Translations under genes and position numbers: made by a program | The notes under the pieces: model-generated | Databases searched by the model: none | Told to the model about the DNA's origin: nothing | What the model saw: only the letters and a program-made list of their open reading frames with translations | Assembly (NCBI RefSeq): GCF_025137375.1 | Contig: NZ_CP073720.1 | Span: 1,388,501 to 1,452,500, forward strand | DNA length: 64,000 bases | DNA from: Dactylosporangium fulvum | Lineage (GTDB): Bacteria > Actinomycetota > Actinomycetes > Mycobacteriales > Micromonosporaceae | Direction of reading: 5' to 3' | Shown here: positions 23,395-31,414 of the stretch, piece by piece | Position numbering within the stretch: the stretch's first letter is position 1 | How the letters are laid out: each line of letters opens with the position of its first letter

Positions 23395-24285
23395 ATGACC
23401 ACCGCGACCGCCCCCAGCGCCTACCCGCCGCCGATCGAGGCGCTCATGCCGCAGGCCCGCACCCTCGCCGACCAGACCGGCGACATTCCCTCCCGCAACG
23501 CGCTGATGAAGGAGTTCCGCATCGGCGCGCCGAAGGCCAACGCCATCCGCGAAGCGCTCACCGCAGAGCGCACCGACGTCGACGAGATGCCCCCGGCCCG
23601 CGCGCTGCACATCGTGCCGGACCTGGCCCCGGACACAGAGCCGGACACCGACACCGCCGAGTCCGCCGAGCCGACCGACGCGCCGCCGGCCGCTGAGGTG
23701 ATCGAGACGGCGCCGCTGGCCACGGGTGACGGACACCCGGACACCAACATCACGATGACAGACGCCGAGGGGCCGCGCGCCGCGCTGTTCAAGCGCCTCC
23801 GCAACAAGCGCTCCCACGACGAGCTGAGCGCCACCACGAACCCGGCACCGCGCCGGACGCGCAAGCCGCGCTCGTGGCCGGTCTGGGTCCTCGCGATGCC
23901 CGCGTTCGTGGCCATCTGGTCCGGGTGGGTCGGTCTCGGTGAGCTGACCGGGTTCGGTGTCATCCATCCGCTGCCCGGCATCGCCGACGGGCTCAGCCTG
24001 AACACCGCGATCACCCTCCCAATCGGTGTGGAGGCCTACGCCGCGTACGCCCTGGCCGTGTGGCTGTCCGACGTCTACGGCGCGTCCGTGCGCAGGTTCG
24101 CCCGCTGGTCCGCGATCGGGTCACTCATCTTCGGCGCCGCCGGACAGGTCGCCTACCACCTGCTCACCGCCGCCGGAGTCACTTCCGCGCCGTGGCCGAT
24201 CACCACCGCCGTCGCCTGCCTGCCCGTCGCCGTGCTCGGCATGGGCGCCGCTCTGGCGCACCTGATCCACGCCAACCGCGACTAG
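23395..24285 (+). CDS. AICE membrane protein, Spd-like
   Basis: A 296-residue protein. The N-terminal 65 residues look like a small helix-turn-helix (IPSRNALMKEFRIGAPKANAIREAL), followed by an acidic Pro/Thr/Asp-rich linker (about 70-125), a basic stretch (RRTRKPR) and three or four hydrophobic segments from about residue 160 (WPVWVLAMPAFVAIWSGWVGLG, AAYALAVWLSD, LIFGAAGQVAYHLL, VACLPVAVLGMGAALAHLIH). AAGGA gives a good ribosome site for the ATG at 23395. Such DUF2637-like proteins are usual in the spread/transfer region of AICEs. The precise role is unknown. Confidence 0.65.
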   Translation: MTTATAPSAYPPPIEALMPQARTLADQTGDIPSRNALMKEFRIGAPKANAIREALTAERTDVDEMPPARALHIVPDLAPDTEPDTDTAESAEPTDAPPAAEVIETAPLATGDGHPDTNITMTDAEGPRAALFKRLRNKRSHDELSATTNPAPRRTRKPRSWPVWVLAMPAFVAIWSGWVGLGELTGFGVIHPLPGIADGLSLNTAITLPIGVEAYAAYALAVWLSDVYGASVRRFARWSAIGSLIFGAAGQVAYHLLTAAGVTSAPWPITTAVACLPVAVLGMGAALAHLIHANRD

Positions 24286-24286
24286 C

Positions 24287-24366
24287 TCCGCCCGGTGCGC
24301 GGCCTCTGGCCGTAGGAAGCTCGGCCGCGCACCGGTCCCTATCCCTCCATCAGGAGTCAGGAGACC
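24287..24366 (+). repeat. Duplicated hairpin leader, copy 1
   Basis: An 80-bp sequence repeated at 25177-25256 with three mismatches. It contains the inverted repeat GGTGCGCGGC (24294-24303) and GCCGCGCACC (24323-24332) around a 19-base loop, then a ribosome site (CAGGAGTCAGGAG) for the gene at 24371. The pairing extends with flanking CC/GG. Its position directly between genes, at both sites just before a start codon, suggests a control element or a transcription pause, not a coding relic. Confidence 0.75.
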
Positions 24367-24370
24367 CCGT

Positions 24371-24787
24371 ATGACCACCGATGCCGGCACTTTCGCCGCC
24401 GTCTTCGCCGCCCTGTACGCCGCTCACCAGGTCGCCGACCACTGGATCCAGACCCAGCATCAGGCCGACCACAAGGCCGACGCCGGGTGGCGGGGGCATC
24501 TCACCTGCGCCGGCCACGTCGCCACGTACACGCTGACCGCCGCCGTCGCCCTGGTCGCGGTGCTCGCCGTCACCGGCGCCGAGCTCCACATCGGCTGGAC
24601 CGTCGCCGGGCTGACCGTCTCGGCCGTCACGCACCACATCGCCGACCGGCGGGCGCCGCTTCGGCGCATGGCCGACGCGCTCAAGAAGTCCCCGGCGTGG
24701 CTGGAGCGCGGCGGCGGCCTGTACGCCCTCGACCAGTCCTGGCACGTCGGCTGGCTGTTCGTGTCCGCGCTGCTCATCCCCGCCTGA
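24371..24787 (+). CDS. DUF3307-like membrane protein
   Basis: A 138-residue integral membrane protein with four likely helices. Conserved polar residues within the membrane segments (AAHQVADHWIQTQHQADHKA near residue 16, THHIADRR, and ALDQSWHVGWL near the end) match the His/Asp/Gln pattern of DUF3307 proteins, which are frequent in actinomycete elements. It follows the first copy of the hairpin leader. The stop is 13 bp before the next small gene. The function is not known. Confidence 0.65.
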   Translation: MTTDAGTFAAVFAALYAAHQVADHWIQTQHQADHKADAGWRGHLTCAGHVATYTLTAAVALVAVLAVTGAELHIGWTVAGLTVSAVTHHIADRRAPLRRMADALKKSPAWLERGGGLYALDQSWHVGWLFVSALLIPA

Positions 24788-24800
24788 GACGGAGGACTTC

Positions 24801-24995
24801 ATGGACGACGACGCCCTTGACCTGATGACGGTCCGCAGCGAGCTGCGCGACCTGCACAACGCCCTCGGCGAACTGGCCCGGTGGGGCGATCAGCACCTCG
24901 ACACCGATGCCGACCGGCAGTACATCGCCGAACACCTCACCGGATCACTTGCCGCCCTGCTCGACGGCGGCCCCCTCCCGCACGCCCCGTTCTGA
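24801..24995 (+). CDS. Small AICE protein, unknown
   Basis: A 64-residue acidic protein (MDDDALDLMTVRSELRDLHNALGEL), mostly helical, with no motif recognised. A GGAGGACTTC ribosome site precedes the ATG. It sits in the run of small transfer-region genes and ends 21 bp before the next short gene. Codon use matches the neighbours, so it is probably real. Confidence 0.6.
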   Translation: MDDDALDLMTVRSELRDLHNALGELARWGDQHLDTDADRQYIAEHLTGSLAALLDGGPLPHAPF

Positions 24996-25016
24996 CCTCA
25001 GCAGAGGAGAACCGTC

Positions 25017-25166
25017 ATGCCCGGATCGCTGAAGAACAAGGTGCTGAGCGGCCTCCTGGCCCTGCTCGCCGCGTACTTCGTCATCACCAACCCGACCGGT
25101 TCCGCCCACGCGGTCACCGTCGTCGCCAAGGGCATCCTGGCGTTCCTCGCCGCCCTGGCCAACTGA
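25017..25166 (+). CDS. Very short membrane protein, 49 residues
   Basis: A frame of 49 codons that is easily missed because of its length. It has a strong ribosome site (AGAGGAGAACC) and the sequence MPGSLKNKVLSGLLALLAAY, continuing with VITNPTG and a second hydrophobic stretch, AVTVVAKGILAFLAALAN. Two short membrane segments flank a Gly/Ser/His turn. It fits between two clearly real genes and follows the GC bias at third positions, which supports translation. Short hydrophobic proteins of this kind are common in the spread region of AICEs. Confidence 0.6.
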   Translation: MPGSLKNKVLSGLLALLAAYFVITNPTGSAHAVTVVAKGILAFLAALAN

Positions 25167-25176
25167 CCCCACATGT

Positions 25177-25256
25177 TCCGCCCGGTGCGCGGCCTCTGGC
25201 CGTAGGAAGCTCGGCCGCGCACCGGTCCCCAAACCTCCATCAGGAGTCAGGAGACC
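25177..25256 (+). repeat. Duplicated hairpin leader, copy 2
   Basis: The second copy of the 80-bp hairpin leader (first at 24287-24366, 77 of 80 bases identical). It keeps the 10-bp arms GGTGCGCGGC and GCCGCGCACC and the CAGGAGTCAGGAG ribosome site, here serving the translocase gene at 25263. The conserved spacing to the start codon suggests that the whole unit was duplicated as a leader. Confidence 0.75.
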
Positions 25257-25262
25257 TACAGC

Positions 25263-27509
25263 ATGACGAGCAACAGCGCGGACCGCGAGCCCTCGGAGGG
25301 GTTCGACTGGTCCAAGTACGAGACCGAGTTGGGCGACCCGGAAGAGGTGGCCGGCACGGCGAACGTGGTCGACCTCGGCGCCGCCCGCGACCGACGCAAC
25401 CGCGTCGGCGACGATGACCAGGCCGACGCCGACGACGTCCAAGACGACTTCGATGTCGACGCCGAGTCGGTCGACGGCGGCCCGGCCGCCCTGGGTGGGC
25501 TGGTCGACCAGGCCGACGACATCCCGGCCGAGATCCTCGACCGGCAGCAGCAGCGTCAACCGATCCTCGCGGAGTGGGCACGGTCCGGCCGGGCGTTCCG
25601 CGCCGCCGTGCGGCACGCGCTCAAGGACGCCGGGTACGTCGCGGCGTACCACGCGGTCCGCACCCCGAAGTACGTCGGCAAAGTCCTCATCTGGGCGCCC
25701 GTCGGGCTGGTCCGTGGCCTCGGCCGGTCGCTGCACTGGGCGAGCGCGGAGGAAGGCAACTGGGAGCTGCGGCAGGCCGCCGCGAACAAGGGCGACGCCG
25801 AGGTGTGGCTCAAGCTCGACGCGCGTCGCCAGCGTCAGTCCCGGTGGCGCTGGTGGGTCCTCGGCGCCGCCGCCGCCGCGACGACGACCGGCGCGGTCAT
25901 GCTCACGCTCGGCCCGACCTGGTGGCGCTACGCCGCTGTCGCCGCGACGTTGCCGGTCCTGGCCAGGATCGGCCGGCCGGCGGACAAGCCGCTCACCGAC
26001 CGGGTGTCGCACGGCAACCGGTACCGCAAGCTCACCGCTGAGCTCGTGCGCCGCGCGTTGACGTCGTTGCAGATGCCCGCGATCAACGGCCCGGTCGCCA
26101 AGGACCCCAACGCCATCTCGTTCCCGGTGGAGATCCACCGCGACGGGCCGGGGCACCTCGCCGTGGTCGACCTGCCCTACGGCGTGGAGGCCACGGAGGT
26201 TGTGGCCCGCCGGGGCAAGCTCGCCTCCGCGATGCGGCTCCCGCTCGACCAGGTCTGGCCGGACGTCGCACCGGGGCACACCGGCCGGCTCGCCCTGTGG
26301 GTCGGCTACGAACCGGCGTCGGTGATGAAGCAGCCCACGTGGCCGCTGCTCAACGCCGGACAGGCCGACGTGTTCAAGTCGTTCCCGTTCGGGACCACAC
26401 CCCGGCTCGACGCGGTGCACGGCACCCTGACCTCGCGGAACTGGCTGATCGGCGGCCAGCCCGGTTCCGGCAAGACGTTCGCGTTGCGGCTGCTCGTGCT
26501 GGCCGCCGCCCTCGACCCGCGTACCGAGATCCGCGGCTACGAACTCAAGGGCGTCGGCGACTTCGCCCGGATCGCACCGGTGATGACGGAGTACGGCAAC
26601 GGCTTCGATGACGACACCCTCGCCGCGTGCTTCGCGTTCATTGAGTGGCTCTACGAAGAGTGCCGCCGCCGGTCGCAGCGCATCGCGCACTACGCCAAGC
26701 TCGGCAAGGCCCCCGAGAACAAGGTCACCCCCGAGTTGGCGTCCCTGAAGGGCTCCGGCCTGCACCCGCTCGTGGCGTGGATCGACGAGATCCAGGAACT
26801 CATGACCTCCAAGTACGGCAAGGACGCCGGAGAAATCCTGGAGAAGGTCATCAAGCTCGGCCGCGCCCTGGGCGTGATCCTGCTGATCGGCACGCAGATC
26901 CCGGACAAGGACAGCCTGCCGACCGGCATCACCCGCAACGTCAACACCCGGTACTGCCTGTCCGTGGCCGACCAGACCGCGAACGACATGATCCTCGGCA
27001 CGTCGGCGTACAAGAACGGGTACCGGGCCACCGTGTTCGTCCCCGGCGACGACAACAGCCCCAACGACGCCGGATGGGGCATCCTCCGCGGCTTCGGCGC
27101 CCCGGGCTCGGTGAAGTCGTACTACGTCAACACCACCGACGCCGAACGCATCGTGCAGCGGGCAATCGCCGCGCGGGTCAAGGCAGGCACCATGCCCAAC
27201 CCCGAGGAGCAGACCCGCGACACCGCGCCCGTGCACGACCTGCTCGGCGACCTCGCCCGCGTCTGGCCGGACGGGGAGAAGGCCGCATGGAACGAGACGC
27301 TGTGCGCGCTGCTCGCCGAGCTGCGCCCCGACGTCTACACCGGGTGGGAGGCAGCACAACTCACCACCGCACTCAAGCCGCACCCGGCCGTGAAGGTCGG
27401 CGACGTCGGCCGGCGCATCGACGGCAAGGCCACCACCCGGCGCGGCATCAAGCACGCCGATCTCCTCGCCGGTATCACCGAGCGTGACCGGAAGCGGCCG
27501 ACGGGATGA
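25263..27509 (+). CDS. FtsK/SpoIIIE-type conjugative DNA translocase (TraB/TraSA-like)
   Basis: A 748-residue translocase. The N-terminal 110 residues are acidic and variable. Two membrane helices follow at about residues 195-235. Walker A is GGQPGSGKT (397-405) and Walker B is LVAWIDEIQELM near residue 505, with QIPDKDSLPTGITRNVNTRYCL as the FtsK-type sensor region. The C-terminal 90 residues look like a winged helix (DVGRRIDGKATTRRGIKHADLLAGI), the part that reads clt repeats in TraB proteins. One such hexameric pump moves double-stranded DNA between mycelia. The clt-like cluster starts 10 bp after the stop, which fits. Confidence 0.9.
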   Translation: MTSNSADREPSEGFDWSKYETELGDPEEVAGTANVVDLGAARDRRNRVGDDDQADADDVQDDFDVDAESVDGGPAALGGLVDQADDIPAEILDRQQQRQPILAEWARSGRAFRAAVRHALKDAGYVAAYHAVRTPKYVGKVLIWAPVGLVRGLGRSLHWASAEEGNWELRQAAANKGDAEVWLKLDARRQRQSRWRWWVLGAAAAATTTGAVMLTLGPTWWRYAAVAATLPVLARIGRPADKPLTDRVSHGNRYRKLTAELVRRALTSLQMPAINGPVAKDPNAISFPVEIHRDGPGHLAVVDLPYGVEATEVVARRGKLASAMRLPLDQVWPDVAPGHTGRLALWVGYEPASVMKQPTWPLLNAGQADVFKSFPFGTTPRLDAVHGTLTSRNWLIGGQPGSGKTFALRLLVLAAALDPRTEIRGYELKGVGDFARIAPVMTEYGNGFDDDTLAACFAFIEWLYEECRRRSQRIAHYAKLGKAPENKVTPELASLKGSGLHPLVAWIDEIQELMTSKYGKDAGEILEKVIKLGRALGVILLIGTQIPDKDSLPTGITRNVNTRYCLSVADQTANDMILGTSAYKNGYRATVFVPGDDNSPNDAGWGILRGFGAPGSVKSYYVNTTDAERIVQRAIAARVKAGTMPNPEEQTRDTAPVHDLLGDLARVWPDGEKAAWNETLCALLAELRPDVYTGWEAAQLTTALKPHPAVKVGDVGRRIDGKATTRRGIKHADLLAGITERDRKRPTG

Positions 27510-27518
27510 CCCGCGAAG

Positions 27519-27601
27519 GGTGCTAGCGCTAGCACCTCGCCCTGCTAGCGCTAGCACCCCCGCTAGCACCCAAACCGATCACCCACCTGGGCTCTAGCAC
27601 C
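27519..27601. promoter_or_regulatory. Candidate clt transfer locus: palindromes and CTAGCACC repeats
   Basis: Four direct copies of the 8-mer CTAGCACC begin at 27529, 27551, 27563 and 27594. The first two lie in palindromes built around GCTAGCGCTAGC, 18 bp at 27519-27536 and 14 bp at 27543-27556. No gene covers this 140-bp gap. In plasmids such as pSVH1 the translocase TraB recognises 8-bp direct repeats in clt next to its own gene, so this is the best candidate for the transfer recognition site of the element. Confidence 0.65.
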
Positions 27602-27649
27602 TAGCAGCCCACGGCCCTTCATGCCCAAAACCGGCCCTGGAGGCATTTC

Positions 27650-27898
27650 GTGACCCCCCACGCCGCTAGAACTATCGCTCTGATCCTGCTCCCCATTGCC
27701 GTCACGCTCGGTTACGCGTTCGCGTGCTGGGTGTGGCCGTTCAAGCCCTGCGGACGCTGCGACGGCACCGGCAAGCGCCGCTCACCCACCGGCCGTGCGT
27801 TCCGGCTCTGCCCCCGCTGCGACGGCACTGGCCGCCGCCTCCGCGCGGGCCGATGGATCTACAACCAGTTCAACAACACCCGGCAGGCCGGACGATGA
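27650..27898 (+). CDS. Small membrane-anchored zinc-finger protein (DnaJ-type CxxCxGxG repeats)
   Basis: An 82-residue protein with one N-terminal membrane helix (IALILLPIAVTLGYAFACWVW) and two zinc motifs, CGRCDGTGKRR (near residue 35) and CPRCDGTGRR (near residue 55), like a single DnaJ zinc-finger half. It starts with GTG. The last four bases overlap the next gene. Such short proteins are regular members of AICE operons between tra and the replication genes. Activity unknown. Confidence 0.65.
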   Translation: MTPHAARTIALILLPIAVTLGYAFACWVWPFKPCGRCDGTGKRRSPTGRAFRLCPRCDGTGRRLRAGRWIYNQFNNTRQAGR

Positions 27899-28209
27899 AC
27901 CGCCTCGCCCGCACCGGCCGCCGCCCCGGACTGCAGCCCGGTCAGCACCCCGACTGGTGCGCCGGCGGCCACCGCTGCAACCTCGGCGAGCACCGCGCCG
28001 ACCCCCTCACCGTTGACGTCCCCGGCCTCGGCCGCGCCGTGCTCACCCGCGTGCGCGCCGCCGACGGCCGGGAGCACGCCGAGGTCACGTTGACCGTGGC
28101 GCTCGCCGCCGCCGAACCGGTCGCCCGTCACCAGCTGCTCGGCCTGGCCCGCGACCTGGGCGCCGTCATCGGCCGCGCCACCCGCGCCAGCGTTAGGCGG
28201 GCCGCGTGA
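27895..28209 (+). CDS. AICE hypothetical protein with Cys/His cluster
   Basis: A 104-residue protein. Near the N-terminus HPDWCAGGHRCNLGEH has a Cys/His spacing that could bind zinc. The remainder is a beta-rich stretch (LTVDVPGLGRAVLTRV) and an Ala-rich helix. The ATG overlaps the previous stop (ATGA) and its own end overlaps an alternative start of the primase, so it is embedded in a coupled operon. I do not recognise the family beyond its frequent presence in actinomycete elements. Confidence 0.6.
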   Translation: MNRLARTGRRPGLQPGQHPDWCAGGHRCNLGEHRADPLTVDVPGLGRAVLTRVRAADGREHAEVTLTVALAAAEPVARHQLLGLARDLGAVIGRATRASVRRAA

Positions 28210-28259
28210 TGACAGGCCACCCCGAACCGTTGTCCGCCTCGACCATGGGAGGTGCCGAT

Positions 28260-29147
28260 ATGGAGCTTCGCTCTGCCTCGGAAGCGTTGCTGCGCAACGC
28301 GATCCGCTACGCGGAACACGGCTGGCCCGTGTTCCTGCTCGGCCGCACCAAGCGGCCCTTGGCCAACTGCGACGCTTGCCGGGACGCGGGCAGCGACCAC
28401 GACCCGGCCGCTTGCGACTGCCTGACGTGCCACGGGTTCTACGCCGCGACCACCGACCCCGATCGCATCGAGGCGATGGTGTCGTGGAACCCCGGCAGCA
28501 TGCTCGCCATTCGAACCGGCGCGCCGTCCGGCACCGTCGTCATCGACATCGACCCGGGGCATGGCGGTCGGGTGGATCCGGCATTGATGCCTGAGACGGC
28601 CTGTGTCGCCACGGGCAGCGGCGGTTGGCACCTGTACTACCTCCACCCCGGAACGGCCGTCCTGTGCAGTCAAGGACGCGTCGCGGACGGTATCGACGTA
28701 CGGGCGGACGGCGGCTACGTGGTCGCGCCGCCGTCCATCCACCCGCGCACCGGACGCCCGTACCGGTGGACCGGTGGCCGGTCCCTGGTTGAGATGCCCC
28801 CCGCGCTGGTCGAGGCGTGCCGGCCGAACGAGACGACGCCGGTGACCGCCTCGGCGAACGTCGCGCAGATGCGCAGCGCGGGGGGCATCTCGTCACCCGA
28901 AGCGCTGCTCAAGTCGCACCTCGACGCGGTCGCCAGGGCACCGAAGGGCAAGCGCCGCTCGACGCTATACGGTGCGGCCCGTGGCGTCGCTCGGATGGTC
29001 GGCGGCGGAGCGCTCACCGAGGCCGACGCCCTGGCCGCGCTCACCGACGTTGGCTTCGCCGCGGGGCAGAGCGAACGCGAGGTCCGCGGCGCGATCACCG
29101 GTGCGTTCCGCGACGAACGCGTCCCGATTACAGGAATCGCGGCATGA
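28260..29147 (+). CDS. Bifunctional DNA primase/polymerase (PrimPol) of the AICE
   Basis: A 295-residue archaeo-eukaryotic-type primase. The N-terminal helix LLRNAIRYAEHGWPVFLLG is typical, followed by the catalytic pair VVIDIDPGHGG (near residue 85), TGSGGWHLYYLHPG (near residue 117) and DVRADGGYVVAPPSIHP (near residue 144). I chose ATG 28260 because GGGAGGTG stands seven bases before it; a GTG at 28206, coupled to the preceding stop, would add 18 residues. With the helicase two genes downstream it forms the replication module that replaces RepSA in many AICEs. Its stop overlaps the methyltransferase start. Confidence 0.85.
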   Translation: MELRSASEALLRNAIRYAEHGWPVFLLGRTKRPLANCDACRDAGSDHDPAACDCLTCHGFYAATTDPDRIEAMVSWNPGSMLAIRTGAPSGTVVIDIDPGHGGRVDPALMPETACVATGSGGWHLYYLHPGTAVLCSQGRVADGIDVRADGGYVVAPPSIHPRTGRPYRWTGGRSLVEMPPALVEACRPNETTPVTASANVAQMRSAGGISSPEALLKSHLDAVARAPKGKRRSTLYGAARGVARMVGGGALTEADALAALTDVGFAAGQSEREVRGAITGAFRDERVPITGIAA

Positions 29148-29902
29148 CCGGCGTCGCGCTGCATGAGCCGCTCAATGTGCTGGAGCTGTTCGCCGGGATC
29201 GGCGGACTGTCCCTCGGCCTGCAACGCGCCGGGATGCGCATCGTCGGCCACGTCGAGATCAACCCGTTCTGCCGCGCGGTCCTGCACAAGCACTGGCCGG
29301 AGGTGCCCGCCCATGACGACGTCCGTACAGCTATCGCCTGGTGGCGTTCCCAGCCTCGACCGCGGGTCGATGTCGTCGCTGGCGGCTACCCCTGCCAGGG
29401 AGAGTCCCTGCTCGGCGAGCGCCGCGGCGCCGACGACCCCCGATGGCTCTGGCCCGCCATGGCCGACGTCATCGCCGACCTGCGACCCCAGTACGTCATC
29501 GGGGAGAACGTCCTCGGCCACCGCACCAAGGGCCTCGGCACCGTCCTCGCCGATTTGCGACGCCTCAACTACGCCGCCCGCGCCGGCGTTGTCCGAGCTT
29601 GCGCAATGGGCGCCGCACACCCACGAGCCCGCCTGTTCGTCCTGGCCCACGCCGAGGGCGGCGGATGCTCGCCGGGGTTCCTTGACCCCCGAAACCATCG
29701 CCCGCAAACGACAGACGCGCAAGAACGGGCTCAGCCTCACCGACGCGATCGGTGGCCGGCCGAACCCCGAATGGGTCGAGTGGCTGATGGGGTTCCCGCC
29801 CGGATGGACCGACGCACGGACCGACTTGCAGCCCTCGGCAACGCCGTCGTCCCCGCCGTCGCCGAACACATCGGCCGGCTCATCACCGACGAAAGCAGGT
29901 GA
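29144..29902 (+). CDS. Orphan DNA (cytosine-5-)-methyltransferase within the replication region
   Basis: A 252-residue, short C5-methyltransferase. Motif I is LELFAGIGG, motif IV GGYPCQGES with the catalytic Cys near residue 85, motif VI ENV, motif VIII HPRARLFVLA and motif X ALGNAVVPAVAEHIG. The target-recognition region is only about 60 residues. No nuclease gene is adjacent. Such solitary methyltransferases between primase and helicase are a recurring feature of AICEs and probably mask the element from host restriction after transfer. The start overlaps the primase stop (ATGA). Confidence 0.85.
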   Translation: MTGVALHEPLNVLELFAGIGGLSLGLQRAGMRIVGHVEINPFCRAVLHKHWPEVPAHDDVRTAIAWWRSQPRPRVDVVAGGYPCQGESLLGERRGADDPRWLWPAMADVIADLRPQYVIGENVLGHRTKGLGTVLADLRRLNYAARAGVVRACAMGAAHPRARLFVLAHAEGGGCSPGFLDPRNHRPQTTDAQERAQPHRRDRWPAEPRMGRVADGVPARMDRRTDRLAALGNAVVPAVAEHIGRLITDESR

Positions 29903-29909
29903 CCCGATC

Positions 29910-31214
29910 ATGAACATTGACACCGAAGGCCCCGACGGCGCTGCGATCCTCGACCGCCTCCACGCGACCATCACCCGATACGTCGTGCTGCCCTCACCCG
30001 AGGCCGTTGACGCTGTGGTCCTGTGGATCGCCGCGACCCACGTTCAGCAGGCATGGGCGCACGCGCCCCGGCTGGTGATCCGCGCGCCGGAGAAACGGTG
30101 CGGCAAGTCTCGGCTGCTCGATGTGGTCGAGGGCATGTGCTGCAACCCGCTCATCACCGTCAACGCGTCACCGGCCGCCGTCTACCGGGCCATCGGCACC
30201 GACGAGCCGCCGACGCTGCTGGTCGACGAGGCGGACACCATCTTCGGCGGCAAGAACGCCGAGGCCAACGAGGATCTCCGAGGGCTGCTCAACGCCGGCC
30301 ATCAGCGCAACCGGCCCGCGATCCGCTGGGACAACAACCTCCATCGGCTGGAGAAGATCCCCACGTTCGCCATGGCCGCGCTCGCCGGGATCGGCGCCAT
30401 GCCCGACACCATCGAGGACCGTGCCGTGGTCGTCCGGATGCGGCGCCGGATGGCGGGCGAGACGGTCGCGCCGTACCGGCACCGGCGGGACGGTCCGGTG
30501 CTGCGCAAGGTCGCGATCGAGCTGACGCAGTGGCTGCGCGCTCACCTCGCCGAGCTGGAGCGCGCCGAGCCTGCGATGCCCCTGGAGGACCGCGCCGCCG
30601 ACACATGGGAGCCGCTCATCGCGGTCGCCGACCTCGCGGGCGGCGAGTGGCCGTCACGTGGCCGGGCCGCCGCGACCGTCCTCACCGCCGAGGCCGAGGA
30701 CACCGGGCAGGTGTCCAATCGCGTCCGGCTGCTGACCGACATCCGCGCCGCGTTCACCACCCTCGGCGACCCGCCCTCCGCAACCACCGCCGACCTGCTC
30801 GCCGCCCTCAACGACGACGCGGAAGCGCCGTGGCAAGGGTTCGGCCCGGCCGGGCTGACCGGCAAGCGCCTCGGCGACATGCTGCGGGAGTTCGGCATCA
30901 GCTCCGGCACCATCCGGTTCCCTGTCGGGCAGGCCAAGGGGTACGTCCGCGACGCCTTCACCGACGCGTGGAAGCGGTACTGCCCGGCACCCAAGGAGGG
31001 GGCACCCGTACCAAACGTACCAACGTCGTTTTCCCAGGTCATCCCTGGTACGGATGCCGTCCCCGGTACGGATCGAACCGTACCGCAACGCGTCCGTGGT
31101 ACGGATCAATGCGTACCGGCCAATCAATCCGTACCGGGCCTGAGCAGGCAAAACGAGCTTGGTACGGATGGTACGGATACCCCGGGGCTCAGGGTGGTCG
31201 GTGAGGCCCGATGA
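29910..31214 (+). CDS. DUF3631-domain replicative helicase-like ATPase
   Basis: A 434-residue protein. Walker A is PEKRCGKS (residues 60-67) and Walker B LLVDEADTIF (102-111), then MPDTIEDRAVVVRMRRR and a DUF3631 body to about residue 360. It is the usual companion of PrimPol in AICE replication. The last 70 residues are low-complexity (VPGTDAVPGTDRTVP and repeats) and appear dictated by iteron-like DNA repeats of GGTACGGAT. It starts at an ATG eight bases after the methyltransferase stop and overlaps xis by 4 bp. Confidence 0.83.
   Translation: MNIDTEGPDGAAILDRLHATITRYVVLPSPEAVDAVVLWIAATHVQQAWAHAPRLVIRAPEKRCGKSRLLDVVEGMCCNPLITVNASPAAVYRAIGTDEPPTLLVDEADTIFGGKNAEANEDLRGLLNAGHQRNRPAIRWDNNLHRLEKIPTFAMAALAGIGAMPDTIEDRAVVVRMRRRMAGETVAPYRHRRDGPVLRKVAIELTQWLRAHLAELERAEPAMPLEDRAADTWEPLIAVADLAGGEWPSRGRAAATVLTAEAEDTGQVSNRVRLLTDIRAAFTTLGDPPSATTADLLAALNDDAEAPWQGFGPAGLTGKRLGDMLREFGISSGTIRFPVGQAKGYVRDAFTDAWKRYCPAPKEGAPVPNVPTSFSQVIPGTDAVPGTDRTVPQRVRGTDQCVPANQSVPGLSRQNELGTDGTDTPGLRVVGEAR
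31006..31178. repeat. GGTACGGAT iterons inside the 3' end of the helicase gene
   Basis: Five exact direct copies of the 9-mer GGTACGGAT occur at 31047, 31065, 31098, 31161 and 31170. One inverted copy ATCCGTACC lies at 31127, and shorter inverted copies CCGTACC at 31006 and 31078. The encoded protein tail is low-complexity over exactly this stretch, which suggests selection on DNA and not protein. Iterons beside or inside a rep gene are typical replication origins, so this is a candidate oriV. Confidence 0.7.
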
Positions 31215-31414
31215 CCATCCGTCGTGCGTCGTCCGGAAGGCACCTCACTATCCCGGAGGTCTGCGACGACCTCGGCATCTCCCGCTCGACTTTCTACGAC
31301 TGGCGCGCCAAGCGGAAGGCGCCGCCGTGCTTCAAGTTGCCCAACGGCGATCTGCGGATTCGCCGCGCGGACTACGAATCCTGGCTTGTTCGGCTCGAAG
31401 AGAAGGCCGCGTAA
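31211..31414 (+). CDS. xis: Excisionase (Xis), helix-turn-helix
   Basis: A 67-residue protein with a MerR-like/AlpA winged helix (LTIPEVCDDLGISRSTFYDWRAKRK) and a short basic recognition strand (LPNGDLRIRRADYESWL). This is the standard excisionase of tyrosine-recombinase AICEs, needed with Int to excise the element. The ATG overlaps the helicase stop by 4 bp, and the integrase ATG follows its TAA without any gap. Confidence 0.85.
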   Translation: MTIRRASSGRHLTIPEVCDDLGISRSTFYDWRAKRKAPPCFKLPNGDLRIRRADYESWLVRLEEKAA

